In this document: piece by piece, positions 44,248-53,250 of the stretch
Layout: every line of letters begins with the position of its first letter
How positions within the stretch are numbered: position 1 is the first letter of the stretch
From: Paraburkholderia phosphatilytica
GTDB taxonomy: Bacteria; Pseudomonadota; Gammaproteobacteria; Burkholderiales; Burkholderiaceae
Reading direction: 5' to 3'
Length of the DNA stretch: 64,000 bases
Assembly: GCF_003443895.1 (NCBI RefSeq)
Contig: NZ_QQOA01000011.1
Span: forward strand, 1 to 64,000
The notes under the pieces: model-generated
What the model was told of the DNA's origin: nothing
Seen by the model: only the letters and a program-made list of their open reading frames with translations
Databases searched by the model: none
Made by a program: the position numbers and the translations under genes

Positions 44248-46347
44248 ATGACTTCAAAGAACCGACGCGACTTTCTGCGTCTCGCGGTCAACACGGTCGG
44301 CGCTGCTGCCACGATGGGCGCGCTGCCGCAGTCCATCCGCAATGCACTGGCGATTCCCGCGTACAACGCGACGGGCACGATCGAAGACATCCAGCACATC
44401 GTGATCCTGATGCAGGAGAACCGCGCATTCGATCATTACTTCGGCACGCTGCGCGGTGTGCGCGGCTATGGCGACCCGCGGCCAGTGTCGCTGCCGAACG
44501 GGCAGTCCGTGTTCAACCAGCCGAACGGCACGGGCACGCTGCTGCCGTTTCATCCGGGCGCGGCGAACCTCGGCCTGCAGTTCATCCAGGATCTGCCGCA
44601 CGACTGGCAGACCACGCACCTCGCGTGGGACCAGGGCAAGTGGGATGCGTGGGTCGCGAACAAAGGCACGACGACGATGGCGTACCTGACGCGCGACGAC
44701 ATTCCGTTCCACTATTCGCTCGCCGACGCATTCACGATCTGCGACGGCTACCACTGCTCGCTGCTTGGACCGACGGACCCGAACCGCTACTACATGTGGA
44801 CCGGCTGGGTCGGCAACGACGGCGCGGGCGGCGGCCCGGTGATCTCGAACGCGGAACTCGGCTATGGCTGGACCACGTTCCCCGAAGTGCTGCAGAACGC
44901 GGGCGTGTCGTGGAAGATCTATCAGGACATCGGCACGGGCCTGAACGCAGCGGGCTCGTGGGGCTGGACGGAGAACGCGTACATCGGCAACTACGGCGAC
45001 AACTCGCTGCTGTACTTCAACCAGTACCGCAACGCGCTGCCGGGCACGCCGCTGTACGACCGCGCCCGCACGGGCACCAACATCAGCGCGGGCGGCACGC
45101 TGTTCGACGTGCTCAAGCAGGACGTTGCCGCGGGCACGCTGCCGCAGGTGTCGTGGATCGTCGCGCCGGAGGCGTACACCGAGCACCCGAACTGGCCCGC
45201 GAACTATGGCGCGTGGTACGTCGAGCAGGTGCTGTCGGTGCTCACGTCGAATCCGGACCTGTGGAGCAAGACGGCGCTCCTCATCACGTACGACGAGAAC
45301 GACGGCTTCTTCGATCACGTGGTGCCGCCGTACGCGCCGCTGCCTGGCGGCAAGGGCGCGTCGACGGTCGCGACGACCAATGAGTACTACGCCGGCGACC
45401 CGAGCGACGAGGCTGGCCCGTATGGCCTCGGCGCGCGCGTGCCGATGATCGTCGTGTCGCCGTGGAGCCGCGGCGGCTGGGTCAATTCGCAGACGTTCGA
45501 CCATACGTCGATCATCCGTTTCATCGAAGCGCGTTTCGGTCGTCAGTACAGCATCCCGGAGTCGAACATCACGCCGTGGCGTCGCGCGGTGTGCGGCGAT
45601 CTCACGACCGCATTCAACTTCAGGAACCCGAACGATGCGTTCCCGACGCTGCCGAGCACGGCCGGCTACGCGCCGCCCGACCAGCTGCGCCATAACGACT
45701 ACATCCCGGTGCCGCCGGCTACGCAATCGCTGCCGAAGCAGGAGCAGGGTCTGCGTCCGTCGCGCGCGCTGCCGTATGAGCTGTTCGTGCACGGTCGGGT
45801 GGACGGCACGAGCTTCGTGCTTGACTTCGACAACACGGGCAATCAGGGTGCGGCGTTCCATGTGACGTCGAACAATCGCAGCGATGGCCCGTGGGTGTAT
45901 ACGGTCGAAGCGAACCGGAAGCTGTCGGACACGATCGCGCCGCTGAGCGCGACGGCGCCGCAGTACCAGTTTTCGGTGCACGGTCCGGCCGGCTATCTGC
46001 GCGAGTTCGCGGGCAACCCGACGCTCGCGACGGGCCGCGCTCACGCGAACATCGAAGTGGTGAGCGGCTACGACGTCGCGAACGGCAACATCGCGCTGCG
46101 CATCACGAATCGCGGCACGGCGTCGACCCGCGTGACGGTCGTGAACAGGTACGGCACGGGCTATCCGCGCGTGTTCCTGCTGCTGCCGGAACAGCGCATC
46201 GAGGATTACTGGGACCTGCGCGGCAGCTATGGCTGGTACGACATCTCGATTACGGATAGCGCTGACGCCTCGTTCGTGCGCCGCCTCGCGGGCCGCGTCG
46301 AAACGGGCCGCGACAGCATGAGCGATCCGGCTATCGCGACGGTTTGA
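44248..46347 (+). CDS. Tat-exported phospholipase C
   Basis: A 699-residue bacterial phospholipase C/acid phosphatase-family enzyme that hydrolyses phospholipid headgroups outside the inner membrane. The twin-arginine signal is NRRDFLRLAVNTVGAAA (residues 5-21). The catalytic domain shows HIVILMQENRAFDHYFGTLRG, LGPTDPNRYYMWTGW, LITYDENDGFFDHVVPP and RVPMIVVSPWSRGGWV. The C-terminal third contains the paired DUF756 domains typical of PlcN/PlcH-type enzymes. Whether it is haemolytic cannot be told. Confidence 0.94.
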   Translation: MTSKNRRDFLRLAVNTVGAAATMGALPQSIRNALAIPAYNATGTIEDIQHIVILMQENRAFDHYFGTLRGVRGYGDPRPVSLPNGQSVFNQPNGTGTLLPFHPGAANLGLQFIQDLPHDWQTTHLAWDQGKWDAWVANKGTTTMAYLTRDDIPFHYSLADAFTICDGYHCSLLGPTDPNRYYMWTGWVGNDGAGGGPVISNAELGYGWTTFPEVLQNAGVSWKIYQDIGTGLNAAGSWGWTENAYIGNYGDNSLLYFNQYRNALPGTPLYDRARTGTNISAGGTLFDVLKQDVAAGTLPQVSWIVAPEAYTEHPNWPANYGAWYVEQVLSVLTSNPDLWSKTALLITYDENDGFFDHVVPPYAPLPGGKGASTVATTNEYYAGDPSDEAGPYGLGARVPMIVVSPWSRGGWVNSQTFDHTSIIRFIEARFGRQYSIPESNITPWRRAVCGDLTTAFNFRNPNDAFPTLPSTAGYAPPDQLRHNDYIPVPPATQSLPKQEQGLRPSRALPYELFVHGRVDGTSFVLDFDNTGNQGAAFHVTSNNRSDGPWVYTVEANRKLSDTIAPLSATAPQYQFSVHGPAGYLREFAGNPTLATGRAHANIEVVSGYDVANGNIALRITNRGTASTRVTVVNRYGTGYPRVFLLLPEQRIEDYWDLRGSYGWYDISITDSADASFVRRLAGRVETGRDSMSDPAIATV

Positions 46348-46537
46348 ATGCCGTTACGGTGAAGGGCGCGCCCGAGGAGCGTTCTTCACCGATCGCGCGC
46401 CGCGTTGCAGTCGATGAAGATCGATGGACGCGGCGCGTTTCATTTACGTGTCCACTCGTGGCCCCCACCGCAAGATTTCCCAGGATTTTCCAACCCCCAT
46501 CGACCATCATCAGATCTCCACCACCCGGAGACCGAAG

Positions 46538-46909
46538 ATGTTCGATCACATCGGCATTCACACCCGTGACCTCGACCAGAGCGTCGCGTTCTATCGCGAG
46601 GCGCTCGGCGCGCTGGGCCACACGCTGGCATCGAGCGGCGATGGTTATGCGGGGCTCGGCCCCGCGGACGCACCCGCGCTATGGCTCTACGCAGCAAGCG
46701 ACACGCATCAGGCAGCTCACGGCTCGCACATCGCGTTCCGCGCGACGAGCCGCGCCGCCGTGGATGACTTTCATGCGAAGGGACTGCGCGCCGGCGGTCG
46801 CGACAACGGCAAGCCCGGCCTGCGTGCGGACTACGGCCCAGGCTACTACGCAGCATTCCTGATCGACCCCGACGGCAACAACGTCGAAGCGGTGTTCATG
46901 GAGGCTTGA
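46538..46909 (+). CDS. VOC-family (glyoxalase-fold) protein
   Basis: A 123-residue single-module VOC protein: MFDHIGIHTRDLDQSVAFYR at the start and AAFLIDPDGNNVEAVFMEA at the end, including a possible metal His (residue 4) and Glu (residue 118). Similar proteins are annotated as glyoxalase or bleomycin-resistance-like. Reaction unknown. Start chosen at the usual MFDHIGI; the longer frame upstream is promoter sequence. Confidence 0.85.
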   Translation: MFDHIGIHTRDLDQSVAFYREALGALGHTLASSGDGYAGLGPADAPALWLYAASDTHQAAHGSHIAFRATSRAAVDDFHAKGLRAGGRDNGKPGLRADYGPGYYAAFLIDPDGNNVEAVFMEA

Positions 46910-46975
46910 CGCAAGCGGACGCGTGAGCGGCACGTCATGCACATGACACACTGCCGCACCGGCCGCAAAACCCGC

Positions 46976-48532
46976 TCACGCCGCGCTCAACCTGAACACC
47001 GCCACCGCTTCGTTGAGCTGCTTCGTCTGCGTTTCGAGCGACATCGCCGCGGCGGACGCTTCCTCGACGAGCGCTGCGTTCTGCTGCGTTGTGTCTTCCA
47101 TCTGCGCGACAGTCTGGTTGACGAGTTCGATGCCGCTCGACTGTTCGCCTGACGCGAGACTGATCTGCGCGATGATCGCGCTCACGCGTCCGACGGCCTC
47201 GACCACCTCGGTCATCGTCGAGCCGGCGCGCAGCACGAGTTCGCTGCCGTCGCGCACCTTGCTGGTGGAGTCGTGAATCAGCTCCTTGATCTCTTTCGCG
47301 GCGGATGCCGAGCGCTGCGCGAGATTGCGCACCTCGCTCGCGACCACGGCGAAGCCGCGACCCTGTTCGCCCGCGCGGGCCGCTTCGACCGCGGCGTTCA
47401 GCGCGAGGATGTTGGTCTGGAACGCGATGCCCTCGATCGTGCCCACGATCCCCACGATGCGCTGCGAGCTGCCCGAGATCGCGTCCATCGTCTCGACCAC
47501 CTGCTGCACGGCCGCGCCGCCGCGCGCCGCGATGTTCGACGCGCCGGATGCGAGCGCATTCGCGCTCAGCGCGTTGTCCGCGTTCTGCCGCACGGTCGCG
47601 GTGAGTTGCTCCATGCTCGCCGCGGCCTGCTGCAGTGCGGCCGCCTGCTGTTCGGTGCGGCTCGACAGATCGAGGCTGCCGCCCGCGATCGCGCGCGCAT
47701 CCTGCACGATCGTTTCGGTGCCGTGGCGCACGGTGCGCACGGTGTCGATCAGGCCGTTCTGCATGTCGCGCAGCGCGTCGAGCAGCACGCCCATCTCGTT
47801 GTTGCGTTGCGCGCCGATGGTGCTTGTCAGGTCGCCGGCGGCGATCTTCGCGAAGTAGTCGACCGCAACTTTGACCGGCTGCACGATCGCGCGCGACAGC
47901 ACCCGCTGCGCGACGAAGGCCGCGATCAGCGCAACTGCGCCCGCGCCGCCGAGCATCCATAGCATCGCGACGAAGTGCCGGTGCGTGTCGTCGAAACGCG
48001 CCTTCTGGCGCTGCACCTGGAAGTCTTCGAGCGCGGTGATCGCGGTCTGGTAGTTCTCGTAGAGCGACGCGGGCGCTTCGCGCTGGGTCGTCACGAAGCC
48101 GACGAGGTCGCCCTGGTCGAGTTCCTGCAGACCGTGCTCGAGCAGTTGCGACAGCAGCTGCTGGCGGCTTGCGAGCATCGCATCGACGAGCGGCTTCTCC
48201 GTGCTGCCGGGCGCATGCAGACCTTTGAACGCATCGAGTTCGCGGTTGCTTTCGCCGAGGAGCGCATGCAGCCGCGCGATCTGCCTGTCCGCGGTCTGCC
48301 CCGCGCTCACCAGCTGCTCGACCTCGCCGAGCGTGCCGCGCATCTGCAGCAGGCGCTCGGAACTCGTTTTCAGATGCAGCAGCGACGCGGTGTCGTCGCG
48401 ATACATCGCGCCGAGCGCGGCGTTGCTGGCGGAGAGTCCCGCCGCGCTGCCGGCGATCACGCAAAGCAGCAACAGCGTGTAGCCGGCGATGGTCGCGGCG
48501 AGTCCGCCGCGGATCGTGAAGTGTGTCGCCAT
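46976..48532 (-). CDS. Methyl-accepting chemotaxis protein
   Basis: A 518-residue chemoreceptor. The first transmembrane helix is near residues 12-34, a four-helix-bundle periplasmic domain (residues 35-190) follows, then the second helix ([19 protein letters not shown]) and a HAMP domain. The signalling hairpin tip ([19 protein letters not shown], then [18 protein letters not shown]) is intact and binds CheW/CheA. No C-terminal NWETF-type pentapeptide is seen. The attractant is unknown. Confidence 0.94.
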   Translation of the reverse strand: MATHFTIRGGLAATIAGYTLLLLCVIAGSAAGLSASNAALGAMYRDDTASLLHLKTSSERLLQMRGTLGEVEQLVSAGQTADRQIARLHALLGESNRELDAFKGLHAPGSTEKPLVDAMLASRQQLLSQLLEHGLQELDQGDLVGFVTTQREAPASLYENYQTAITALEDFQVQRQKARFDDTHRHFVAMLWMLGGAGAVALIAAFVAQRVLSRAIVQPVKVAVDYFAKIAAGDLTSTIGAQRNNEMGVLLDALRDMQNGLIDTVRTVRHGTETIVQDARAIAGGSLDLSSRTEQQAAALQQAAASMEQLTATVRQNADNALSANALASGASNIAARGGAAVQQVVETMDAISGSSQRIVGIVGTIEGIAFQTNILALNAAVEAARAGEQGRGFAVVASEVRNLAQRSASAAKEIKELIHDSTSKVRDGSELVLRAGSTMTEVVEAVGRVSAIIAQISLASGEQSSGIELVNQTVAQMEDTTQQNAALVEEASAAAMSLETQTKQLNEAVAVFRLSAA

Positions 48533-48782
48533 GAATCGCAGGCGCGTGTGCCGACGTTGCGGCAGCGCGAGCCCGTTGCCTCCGTTTGACGGATGGAACC
48601 GGTGGACGGGCTGCGTCACGCGTCGAAGCACGGCGTAAATCCGAGGGCGGACGTCGCGATGAGCAGGCCTACTGCCGGGATGTCGGCGCGTGGCCGCTCA
48701 GGGATCAACAGCAATGCGACGCGGAGTTGGCGGATAGCGACATGCGCGGATTGCCCGCGCGCTCAGGTGTGGTCAGGCGTGC

Positions 48783-50192
48783 TCAGGTCGTTTCCTCGGC
48801 CTGCGTGTGGGTGCTCACATCGACGCCATGCGTTCGCGCGTGATGCCGCAGCGCGCGATCGAACGCATCGACCGAAAGCGGCGTGGGCCGCTCGAACATC
48901 GGCCCGCGTTTTTCGAGCGCGCGATGAAAGCGCGCGAAGGTCGCGAAGTCGCGCGGGAAGCGATCGGCTTCGGCGCTGGACAGATGCGCGCTCGCGCTCG
49001 CCGACTCGATCAACGCCTGCCAGTGCGCGGCGGGCGGCACGCCGATCCCGTCGGCGCCATGCGCGAACAGCATCAGGTCGATCGCATCGTACGGGCGGTC
49101 GCGTTCTAGCAACTGCTTCAGCACTTGCGCGGATGGCTCCGTGCCGAGCAGCAGCCAGAACGGCAGCGCATGCAGCCGTAGCGTGGTGTGCGGATCGGTC
49201 AGCACGAAGCTGTCGATAATCAACCGCTTCGACGCGATGCCGGCCGCGCGATACCAGTCGCGATAGACGTCGTAGGTCAGAAAGCTGAGCGCTTCCGGTT
49301 CCTCGAAACGCAGTTCGACGAGCCGCCAGCCCGCTTCCGCGCTGAGCGTGCGCAGTTCGTCGAGCAGCGCCATGTCGAAGCCCCATTCGGCCTCCGGCGC
49401 ATGCCCGTTCGGACGCGGCGGCTCCCAGTGATGCAGCGACACGCCGTGCTGCTCGAACAGGCGCCGCACGCGCGGTCCGCCGCGGAAGTATTCGCTGCGG
49501 GTCGCGCCGCCGAGCGCGCCGAACTGGAACATCGCGCGCGGCCCCAGATGCGTGACCGGCCATTGCAGCGTGCAGACGTCCACGTACAGCGTCGCACCCG
49601 GCTTCAGGTTCGCGAGCAGGAACTCGCGCCACGCGAGCGGCAGCCTGCGATGCTTGAGGCGGAAATAGCGCATCGACTTCAACGCGTGCCGTTCGTGGTT
49701 CGGATCGTGCGCCTGATGCACGGCGATGCGCGCATCGGCGGCGACGAGCGCATCGAGTGCGCCGCGTCCTTCGGTGAGCGCGCGTTCGACGTCATCGGGG
49801 TCGCTGTTCGGCGCGCGCACCGGACACAGCACGGTCTGCGGCAGCCACGGTGCGTCGAGCGCGGCGGCGAGATGCACGAGCGCGCCGTTCGACGCGCCGA
49901 TGAACGCGGTGGAATAGGGCCGCGCGGGATAGAGCCCGCAGAGCCAGCTCGCGATGCGTTCGATGTCGAGGCGCGTCGCGCTGCGCGGACCGATCGCCTC
50001 GGCCGCGCCGCCGCCCGGGTACGCGATGCCGAGCATCGCGCCCGGCAGCGCATTCACGATCGGCGCCGCGCGTTCGACGAACGCCGACTGCCCGGGGTTG
50101 CTGAACGGTTTGCCGTGCAGACACGCCGCGAGCGCCTGTACCATGGCGGCGGCCGAGTCGAAACGGGCGATTCCGCGCGGGGCATGACTCAC
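48783..50192 (-). CDS. Unrecognised protein with alpha/beta-hydrolase-like elbow
   Basis: A 469-residue protein that I cannot place in a family. Residues 60-160 contain AMLGIAYPGGGAAEAIGP and AFIGASNGALVHLAAALDAP, a GxSxG-like nucleophile elbow (GASNG) typical of hydrolases. The middle (GATLYVDVCTLQWPVTHLGP) and C-terminus show no motif I know. Its GTG start overlaps the stop of the preceding hydrolase gene (GTGA), so it is translationally coupled and probably partners it. Confidence 0.6.
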   Translation of the reverse strand: MSHAPRGIARFDSAAAMVQALAACLHGKPFSNPGQSAFVERAAPIVNALPGAMLGIAYPGGGAAEAIGPRSATRLDIERIASWLCGLYPARPYSTAFIGASNGALVHLAAALDAPWLPQTVLCPVRAPNSDPDDVERALTEGRGALDALVAADARIAVHQAHDPNHERHALKSMRYFRLKHRRLPLAWREFLLANLKPGATLYVDVCTLQWPVTHLGPRAMFQFGALGGATRSEYFRGGPRVRRLFEQHGVSLHHWEPPRPNGHAPEAEWGFDMALLDELRTLSAEAGWRLVELRFEEPEALSFLTYDVYRDWYRAAGIASKRLIIDSFVLTDPHTTLRLHALPFWLLLGTEPSAQVLKQLLERDRPYDAIDLMLFAHGADGIGVPPAAHWQALIESASASAHLSSAEADRFPRDFATFARFHRALEKRGPMFERPTPLSVDAFDRALRHHARTHGVDVSTHTQAEETT

Positions 50193-51196
50193 GATGGCGT
50201 CTCCGTCGATAGCGAGGGGGCGATCGCTGCCGTAATGAACGGCCGGATCGCGTGCGCGAAACTGTACGGATAAGCGTAGTTCAACGTGTGGGTGCCGCCT
50301 CGCAGCACCAGCAGTTCGCCGCGTGGCAGCCGGTACGCGACCTGCGCGCCCCAGCCGGGCGGTGACACCGGGTCGCGGCTCCCGCATACCACCAGCGTTT
50401 CCGCCTGGATCAGCGGCAGCCGGTTCTCGATGCGATGGCGCGCCGCAAAACGCAGCGTCGCGAACATGCGCCACAGGCCGGCTTTTGCGTAGTCGATATG
50501 GGACAGATGGCGCGGCGAACGGCCGTGCTCGCGCTGCGCATTGACGAAGTCGCGCCAGACGAGACGCGGCAGGCTGCGCGCGCGCGGATCGACGGTCGGG
50601 CCTTGCAGCACGAGCGCGATGACGGCGCGCGGAAAGCGGGCGGCGAATTCGGCCACCACCTGGCAGCCGAACGACTGGCCGACGAACACCGCGGCGTCGA
50701 GCCCGACCGCCTTCAGCCAGCCGTTCAGCGCGTCGGCGAGCGCGGGGACGTCGAGCGGCGCGCCGTCGGAAGTGCTTTCGCCGAAGCCGGGCAGATCGGG
50801 TGCGTAGACGTCGAAATCGGCGGCGAGCACGGTGGCGAGCGGCTCCATGTAGCGGCTCGATACCGCGAAGCCGTGCACCAGCACGAGCGGCGGCCGCGCG
50901 GGTTGCGCGGATTGTGCGCCGGGCGCGCGGCTCACGCGGGCAAACATCTGGTAGGGCCCGGCCTGCACGCGCAGGCTGGTCAGACCCGCCTGCCGCGCGG
51001 CTTCGCTCATCGCGGGCGTGGCCTTCAGCTGCAGCCAGCGGCGGCGCGCCAGCAACCCGGCGACGGTCAGCACCGTGCCGGCCGCGATCAGCAGCGCCGC
51101 GGCCGTTGCTGTGCCGTCACGGTCCGCGTCGTCGCGCGGTGCGTATTGCGCTTCCCCGTGGTCGTCGGCTTCGGGCGGGTCGTCGTGTCCGGTCAC
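50189..51196 (-). CDS. Alpha/beta-fold hydrolase with N-terminal membrane anchor
   Basis: A 335-residue hydrolase. An N-terminal acidic stretch and a hydrophobic helix (AAALLIAAGTVLTVAGLLA, about residues 31-50) suggest membrane anchoring. The catalytic part shows the oxyanion start PPLVLVHGFAVSSRY, the nucleophile GQSFGCQV (GxSxG), CGSRDPVSPPG (Asp) and GGTHTLNYA (His). Substrate unknown. It precedes and overlaps the unrecognised gene by 4 bp. Confidence 0.82.
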   Translation of the reverse strand: MTGHDDPPEADDHGEAQYAPRDDADRDGTATAAALLIAAGTVLTVAGLLARRRWLQLKATPAMSEAARQAGLTSLRVQAGPYQMFARVSRAPGAQSAQPARPPLVLVHGFAVSSRYMEPLATVLAADFDVYAPDLPGFGESTSDGAPLDVPALADALNGWLKAVGLDAAVFVGQSFGCQVVAEFAARFPRAVIALVLQGPTVDPRARSLPRLVWRDFVNAQREHGRSPRHLSHIDYAKAGLWRMFATLRFAARHRIENRLPLIQAETLVVCGSRDPVSPPGWGAQVAYRLPRGELLVLRGGTHTLNYAYPYSFAHAIRPFITAAIAPSLSTETPS

Positions 51197-51300
51197 GATG
51201 GCTCCTTCGTCAGGCGGCCGGCGCGGCTTCGACGCGCGCGCGGCGTGCGGTCACCCGCACGACTTTACGCCGCTTTGCGGCCTTCGACGATGCGCGAGCG

Positions 51301-51768
51301 TCATAGCAGCGCGACCTCGACGCCAAGTTCGGCCTGGGCCGCTTCGAGTGCTTCGGCGAGCGCATCGAGATTGCCGATGGTGCGCTTCGCGAGCGGATAC
51401 AGATGACCTTCTTCCAGGCCGATATGGCCTGCCAGCTGCATCTGCAACAGCCCGATCGATGCGGCGCGCGTCGCTTCGTCGAGCCGTGGCCGCGCGAGCG
51501 TCGCCGCGATCGCCTTGAGCATGTCGTGCTGGCCGCGCACCGTCGCGAGCAGCTGGCGGGCTGGCATCAGTGCGCCGGCGGCTTCGTCGAGCGCTGGGTA
51601 CAGCACGCCGGTTTCGAGGGCGGTGTGCGCCGCGAGCTCGTCGCACAGTTGCGTGACGATCGCGCCGCGTTGCGCGGGGGAGGCAGTCGCATATTCGGCA
51701 AGCAGCGTTTCCAGCGTGCGATGGCTGGAGGCGAGCAGCGAAATCGCGTCGAGCGTGCCGACGAGCAT
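51301..51768 (-). CDS. Hemerythrin-like domain protein
   Basis: A 155-residue four-helix protein. Metal-ligand residues are at expected intervals: SSHRTLETLL, AHTALETGVLYPAL, QHDMLKAIAATL and HIGLEEGHLYPLAKR. Such proteins bind a di-iron centre and sense or store oxygen, or repair iron centres. Cytoplasmic. The start ATG 51768 is followed by the hemerythrin helix directly. Confidence 0.85.
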   Translation of the reverse strand: MLVGTLDAISLLASSHRTLETLLAEYATASPAQRGAIVTQLCDELAAHTALETGVLYPALDEAAGALMPARQLLATVRGQHDMLKAIAATLARPRLDEATRAASIGLLQMQLAGHIGLEEGHLYPLAKRTIGNLDALAEALEAAQAELGVEVALL

Positions 51769-52081
51769 CGTGTTCTCCTTGCGCCCGGATCGAATGCTGT
51801 CGACACCCGGACGATAGACGTTTGGCTGACGTTAGCGTGCCAAGCAACCGGCGTGCACGGACGGAGCGCCTACATCAGAAGCCCGGCAGGACGCGACGAA
51901 GAACCGGGCGTCGAAGCTCGGTATGGATCGAAATGACGCTCGCGTCGCATCGGTCGGCATGGTGCTTCCACGCACGACGACAGGGTTACGCGTAGCTTTT
52001 ACAGTGGCGATGCGGGGTGCTGCTGCGGCTTCGTTCTGCCTGAATACTGCGTGCTGCTGAGGTGTTCGACGCTTCGATGCC
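51769..52081. other. Gap between hemerythrin and CBS genes
   Basis: 313 bp with no gene recognised. It should hold the promoter of the hemerythrin gene. Open frames on the minus strand are Arg-rich and noncoding in appearance. Confidence 0.35.
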
Positions 52082-52504
52082 TCAGCGTGAGGGCAACGAC
52101 GGCGCCGAGATCGCGCCGAGCGTCGACGCGAGGCCGCTGTCATGCGCGGTGAGATCGGCGAGCGCGACCATGCCGATCAGATGACGATTGCGATCGACGA
52201 CGGGCATCTGCCTGATGTGCGACGCTTCCATCTTGTACTGGACGACCTCGAGGTCGTCGTTCTCGAAGCACCAGTCGATAGGCTCGGTGGCGATGTTGCC
52301 GACGGGCGCGGTGCCATCGAGTCCGTGTGCGACAGCGCGGGTCGCGATATCGCGATCGGTGACCATGCCGATCAGGCGCAGGCCGTCGCACACGGGTAGC
52401 GCGCTCACATTCAGACGCTCCATCAATTGCGCGGCCGCCTGCACGGTATCGGTCGACGTGACCGGCACGGCGTCGCGCGTCATGACCTCGACTACGGTTG
52501 TCAT
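52082..52504 (-). CDS. CBS-domain protein
   Basis: A 140-residue protein made of two CBS domains: VMTRDAVPVTSTDTVQAAA with LPVCDGLRLIGMVTDRDIAT, and IRQMPVVDRNRHLIGMVAL. CBS pairs bind adenosine nucleotides such as AMP or ATP. The start ATG 52504 has a strong GGAGG site. It faces away from the small membrane-protein gene downstream of its start. Confidence 0.9.
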   Translation of the reverse strand: MTTVVEVMTRDAVPVTSTDTVQAAAQLMERLNVSALPVCDGLRLIGMVTDRDIATRAVAHGLDGTAPVGNIATEPIDWCFENDDLEVVQYKMEASHIRQMPVVDRNRHLIGMVALADLTAHDSGLASTLGAISAPSLPSR

Positions 52505-52674
52505 GCTGTCCTCCCATTTTTCATGGAGTGAGAATGCAAACGCTATGCCGCGCATGCAGGCGGCATGGGGTCGGAGAATCGTGTCGCGATGTGTTGCGGC
52601 ACAGCGCGAACGCGAGCACGTTGGAACGGTGTATGCGTGGTGTTCAGATTGACGTCGACACAACGGAGGACCTG

Positions 52675-52845
52675 ATGAGCTTCCAATTCCGACGAACCGA
52701 GCCGCCGCGTCACGACTGGCGTCGCGCGCATGAACGGCTGGATCTGGTCGAACGGCGGCGCTCCGACCTGCACGCGACACTGTATGCCGCGGCCACCACG
52801 GCGATCGCCTGCGCGGCGCTGCTGGCATCGGCGGCGCTGGCTTGA
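52675..52845 (+). CDS. Small membrane protein
   Basis: A 56-residue protein. A strongly charged N-terminal half (FRRTEPPRHDWRRAHERLDL) precedes a C-terminal hydrophobic segment (AAATTAIACAALLASAALA). Its ribosome site GGAGG is perfectly placed 5 bases before ATG. It is divergent from the CBS gene. Function unknown; too small for most annotations but convincingly expressed-looking. Confidence 0.6.
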   Translation: MSFQFRRTEPPRHDWRRAHERLDLVERRRSDLHATLYAAATTAIACAALLASAALA

Positions 52846-53250
52846 CGACGTTGGGGTAATCCCGCAGCGCGTGCCTTGCTGCACGCAATTTCTTCCTTCG
52901 TTTCCGCCAGTCTGACCACGTCTCAGGCGCGCCAGCCGGTGCGCCTGCCTGCATTTGCAGCAACGCATGCTGCACTGCGATCACCCCGCAATGCAGTGCG
53001 CATTCAACCCCCTATCGCCTTTCATTTCTGTCAAGCGACGAACGTGCGGCAAACGTATTGCGTCGCCGCAATGCAACGTTGGCGAACCATTCAGAGGAGC
53101 TTATAAAAACCATAAAAATGTTTGATTTTTTTCCCCCGCCAAATGGCTCCACCATGCACGAGCGCCATTGCATCCAGTCAAGCGTTACGACGCACACACA
53201 ACAGAACTGCAGCCGCGGCGCGCCGCACAGTCATCATCGGAGACGGAGTC
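52846..53250. other. Promoter region of oxlT
   Basis: 405 bp before the antiporter gene. It contains an AT-rich island (53097-53135, ttataaaaaccataaaaatg then poly-T) likely to hold the promoter, and ends with the GGAGACGGAG ribosome site before TTG 53251. No gene recognised. Confidence 0.45.

Noticed and set aside
44254..46044. A 596-residue open frame antisense to phospholipase C
   Set aside because: Arg/Val-rich shadow of a gene with a clear Tat signal and catalytic motifs.
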